Part shown: positions 62,757 through 64,000 of the stretch, in pieces
Layout: the number at the start of each line of letters is the position of its first letter
Position numbering within the stretch: the first letter of the stretch is position 1
DNA from: an uncultured Cetobacterium sp.
GTDB lineage: Bacteria > Fusobacteriota > Fusobacteriia > Fusobacteriales > Fusobacteriaceae
DNA length: 64,000 bases
Direction of reading: 5' to 3'
Assembly (NCBI RefSeq): GCF_947072685.1
Contig: NZ_CAMTIK010000001.1
Coordinates: 62,001-126,000 of the forward strand
Translations under genes and position numbers: made by a program
Notes under the pieces: model-generated
The model's input: only the letters and a program-made list of their open reading frames with translations
Told to the model about the DNA's origin: nothing
The model's database searches: none

Positions 62757-63824
62757 TTATTTCTTTATATCTTTATTACAATAGTAGCAGTATATATGTT
62801 TTCCAGTTACTACATATTTATTTTCTGTCTCTTCAAATTTTGTTATACATTTTTCATTTCCACATATAACTGTATCTGAAGTTTTTATATTTTTTTCTAT
62901 TTTACCTTTGCTCTCTATTTTTACTTTATCTAAAGCTATTGCAAATATTGATTCTCTTGTAGGTACACCATTTGCTGCCTGAACAAAATATTTTGCGTGC
63001 TTTGTTTCATCTAAATCAATCTTTATCTCATCCACTCTTGGTAAAGGATGAAGAATTATCATATCCTCTTTACACTTTCCTACAACGCTATCTTTATCTA
63101 TTACATATACACCTGCAACCTTCTCATAATCTGCTTGTGCATCAAATCTCTCTTTTTGTATTCTTGTCATATACATAACATCTATTTCGTGAAGAATCTG
63201 CTTATAGTCTTCAATCAAATGATACTTTATCCCTTTCTCATCTAACTCCCTTGTTATGTACTTCGGTATTTGAATAATCTTCGGAGCTACAAAATAAAAC
63301 TCGCAATTGAATAGTTGAAGTGCCTTTGTTAAAGAATGGACTGTTCTCCCATATTTCAAGTCCCCTATAAAAGCTATTTTTTTATTTTCAATCTCTCCAA
63401 ACTCCTTTTGAATTGTATATATATCTAAAAGAGTTTGACTTGGATGCTCGTTAGCACCATCACCTGCATTTATTACTGGTACTTTTGCTATATCTGCTGC
63501 AAATCTTGCTGCCCCATCTCTATTGTGCCTCATTACAATTATATCTGAATACGCTTCCGTCATTTTTATTGTATCTCTTAGACTCTCACCTTTTTTTAAT
63601 GATGTTGCATCTGGAGAATCAAATCCCAGTACTTTTGCACCTAATCTATAGGCTGCTGAAGTAAATGATAGTCTTGTTCTAGTAGAAGGTTCGAAAAACA
63701 AGCTCCCTACAATTTTATTTTTTAAAAGTTCTACCTCGTTTTTTTCTTCTAACTCTTTTGCCACTCTTAAAATCTCTAAAATATCCTCTTTAGTAAAATC
63801 TTTCATCGAAATAAAATCTCTCAT
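62757..63824 (-). CDS. pyrB: Aspartate carbamoyltransferase with a fused PyrI-like zinc domain
   Basis: Makes N-carbamoyl-aspartate from carbamoyl phosphate and aspartate. The catalytic chain (about 1-302) has the carbamoyl phosphate loop FFEPSTRTRLSF (43-54), the 80s loop SLKKGESLRD, HPSQTLLDIY and ILHPLPRVDEI. An extra C-terminal segment (about 316-355) has Cys321-x4-Cys326 and Cys346-x2-Cys349. That is the same spacing within pairs as the zinc-binding Cys of E. coli PyrI. The nucleotide-binding domain of PyrI is absent. The total is 355 residues against about 305-310 for ordinary PyrB. It is the first gene of the pyr operon; AAGGAGG precedes the ATG and a leader attenuator lies directly upstream. 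Confidence 0.95.
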   Translation of the reverse strand: MRDFISMKDFTKEDILEILRVAKELEEKNEVELLKNKIVGSLFFEPSTRTRLSFTSAAYRLGAKVLGFDSPDATSLKKGESLRDTIKMTEAYSDIIVMRHNRDGAARFAADIAKVPVINAGDGANEHPSQTLLDIYTIQKEFGEIENKKIAFIGDLKYGRTVHSLTKALQLFNCEFYFVAPKIIQIPKYITRELDEKGIKYHLIEDYKQILHEIDVMYMTRIQKERFDAQADYEKVAGVYVIDKDSVVGKCKEDMIILHPLPRVDEIKIDLDETKHAKYFVQAANGVPTRESIFAIALDKVKIESKGKIEKNIKTSDTVICGNEKCITKFEETENKYVVTGKHIYCYYCNKDIKK

Positions 63825-63835
63825 TTTTCCTCCTT

Positions 63836-63880
63836 AAAAAAAAAAGAATAGAAATTACAAATTAATTGTAACTTCTATTC
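63836..63880 (-). terminator. Intrinsic terminator/attenuator in the pyrB leader
   Basis: On the minus strand GAATAGAAGTTACAA pairs with TTGTAATTTCTATTC (15 bp, one G-U) around TTAAT, followed by ten T. It ends just before the pyrB Shine-Dalgarno. It therefore sits between any upstream promoter and pyrB, as expected of an attenuator. It could alternatively end a gene beyond base 64000, but the leader ORF that stops in its loop favours attenuation. Confidence 0.85.
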
Positions 63881-63975
63881 CTAATATTAAAATTAAAAGA
63901 TAAAAATAATGAAAATATAGTTTTTTTCTTTTTTTGAATTAAATATATAAAAAGACTTAACATTTTTTTCTTCAC
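63862..63975 (-). CDS. Putative pyr leader peptide (37 aa)
   Basis: Short ORF not in the track, read on the minus strand from GTG 63975; an in-frame ATG lies at 63963. AGGAGGG stands 8 bp upstream of the GTG. The product is Lys- and Phe/Leu-rich (begins KKKMLSLFIYLIQKKKK). Its TAA stop (63864-63862) falls in the loop of the pyrB attenuator hairpin, and its second half is encoded by a U-rich stretch. This is the arrangement of the pyrBI leader peptide in enteric bacteria, where a ribosome close behind polymerase prevents the terminator forming. No homology is claimed; function is inferred from layout. Confidence 0.5.
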   Translation of the reverse strand: MKKKMLSLFIYLIQKKKKTIFSLFLSFNFNIRNRSYN

Positions 63976-64000
63976 TTTTTTACCCTCCTAAATTTTTTAC

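Noticed and set aside
63836-64000. PyrR-binding attenuator or pyrimidine riboswitch
   Set aside because: No conserved PyrR-loop sequence or anti-terminator pair was recognised. The leader ORF with its stop in the loop fits a ribosome-coupled mechanism better.

Overview
The window is AT-rich, gene-dense bacterial chromosome. Gene content points to an anaerobic, Gram-negative fusobacterium (Fusobacterium/Cetobacterium group). It combines outer-membrane machinery (TonB-dependent receptor, ExbB/ExbD/TonB, a lipid-A-type acyltransferase, GmhA) with Firmicute-like housekeeping order (rimP-nusA-ylxR/Q-infB-rbfA, yggS-sepF, pyrD type 1B with pyrK). It also carries glutamate fermentation through 3-methylaspartate. 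The species cannot be fixed from sequence alone. No rRNA, tRNA, IS element, prophage or CRISPR array was seen.

Layout. (1) 1-7.9 kb: a haem acquisition and anaerobic haem-degradation island. A leftward operon runs exbB-exbD-hutW-TonB receptor-permease-ATPase (cut by the window edge). A divergent tonB-flavodoxin pair and a convergent hutX complete it. Two divergent sigma70-like promoters sit between exbB and tonB. (2) 8-12.4 kb, leftward: N-acetylmuramate use (rpiR-murQ-murP) and a YihY/BrkB membrane protein. (3) 12.5-20 kb, leftward: mutS-mutL-mutE-methylaspartate ammonia-lyase-citD-citE-citF. This encodes glutamate mutase, the ammonia-lyase and a citrate-lyase-type complex that here probably cleaves citramalate. 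(4) 20.2-35.6 kb, rightward: translation and quality-control genes rimP, nusA, ylxR-ylxQ fusion, infB, rbfA, recJ, tig, clpP, clpX, lon, engB, valS. (5) 35.7-44.9 kb: lysR, gmhA, a secreted DNase-like protein, thiN, uraA, pepF, sppA, ybaB and a DUF374 acyltransferase. (6) 44.9-54.4 kb: metG, galU, a groEL without groES, a phosphohexomutase, hemW, yggS, sepF and a PP-loop ATPase. (7) 54.5-58.4 kb: an EIIA-CBS fusion, a MerR/AdhR-type regulator with a perfect palindromic operator in front of an iron alcohol dehydrogenase, and a GltD-like oxidoreductase. (8) 58.4-64 kb, leftward: pyrB-pyrK-pyrD-pyrF-pyrC-pyrE.

The most notable signals are as follows. Upstream of pyrB there is a candidate UTP-type attenuator: a 37-codon leader ORF with a strong Shine-Dalgarno, a U-rich tract, and a stop codon inside the loop of a 15-bp terminator hairpin. 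PyrB itself carries a C-terminal zinc domain like that of the regulatory subunit PyrI, but no allosteric domain. PepF has a nested second start with its own near-perfect Shine-Dalgarno, giving a possible membrane-anchored and a cytosolic form. The alcohol dehydrogenase promoter has MerR-type architecture. The citrate-lyase genes sit inside the methylaspartate operon. Starts in the supplied track were revised where a Shine-Dalgarno clearly marks a downstream codon.
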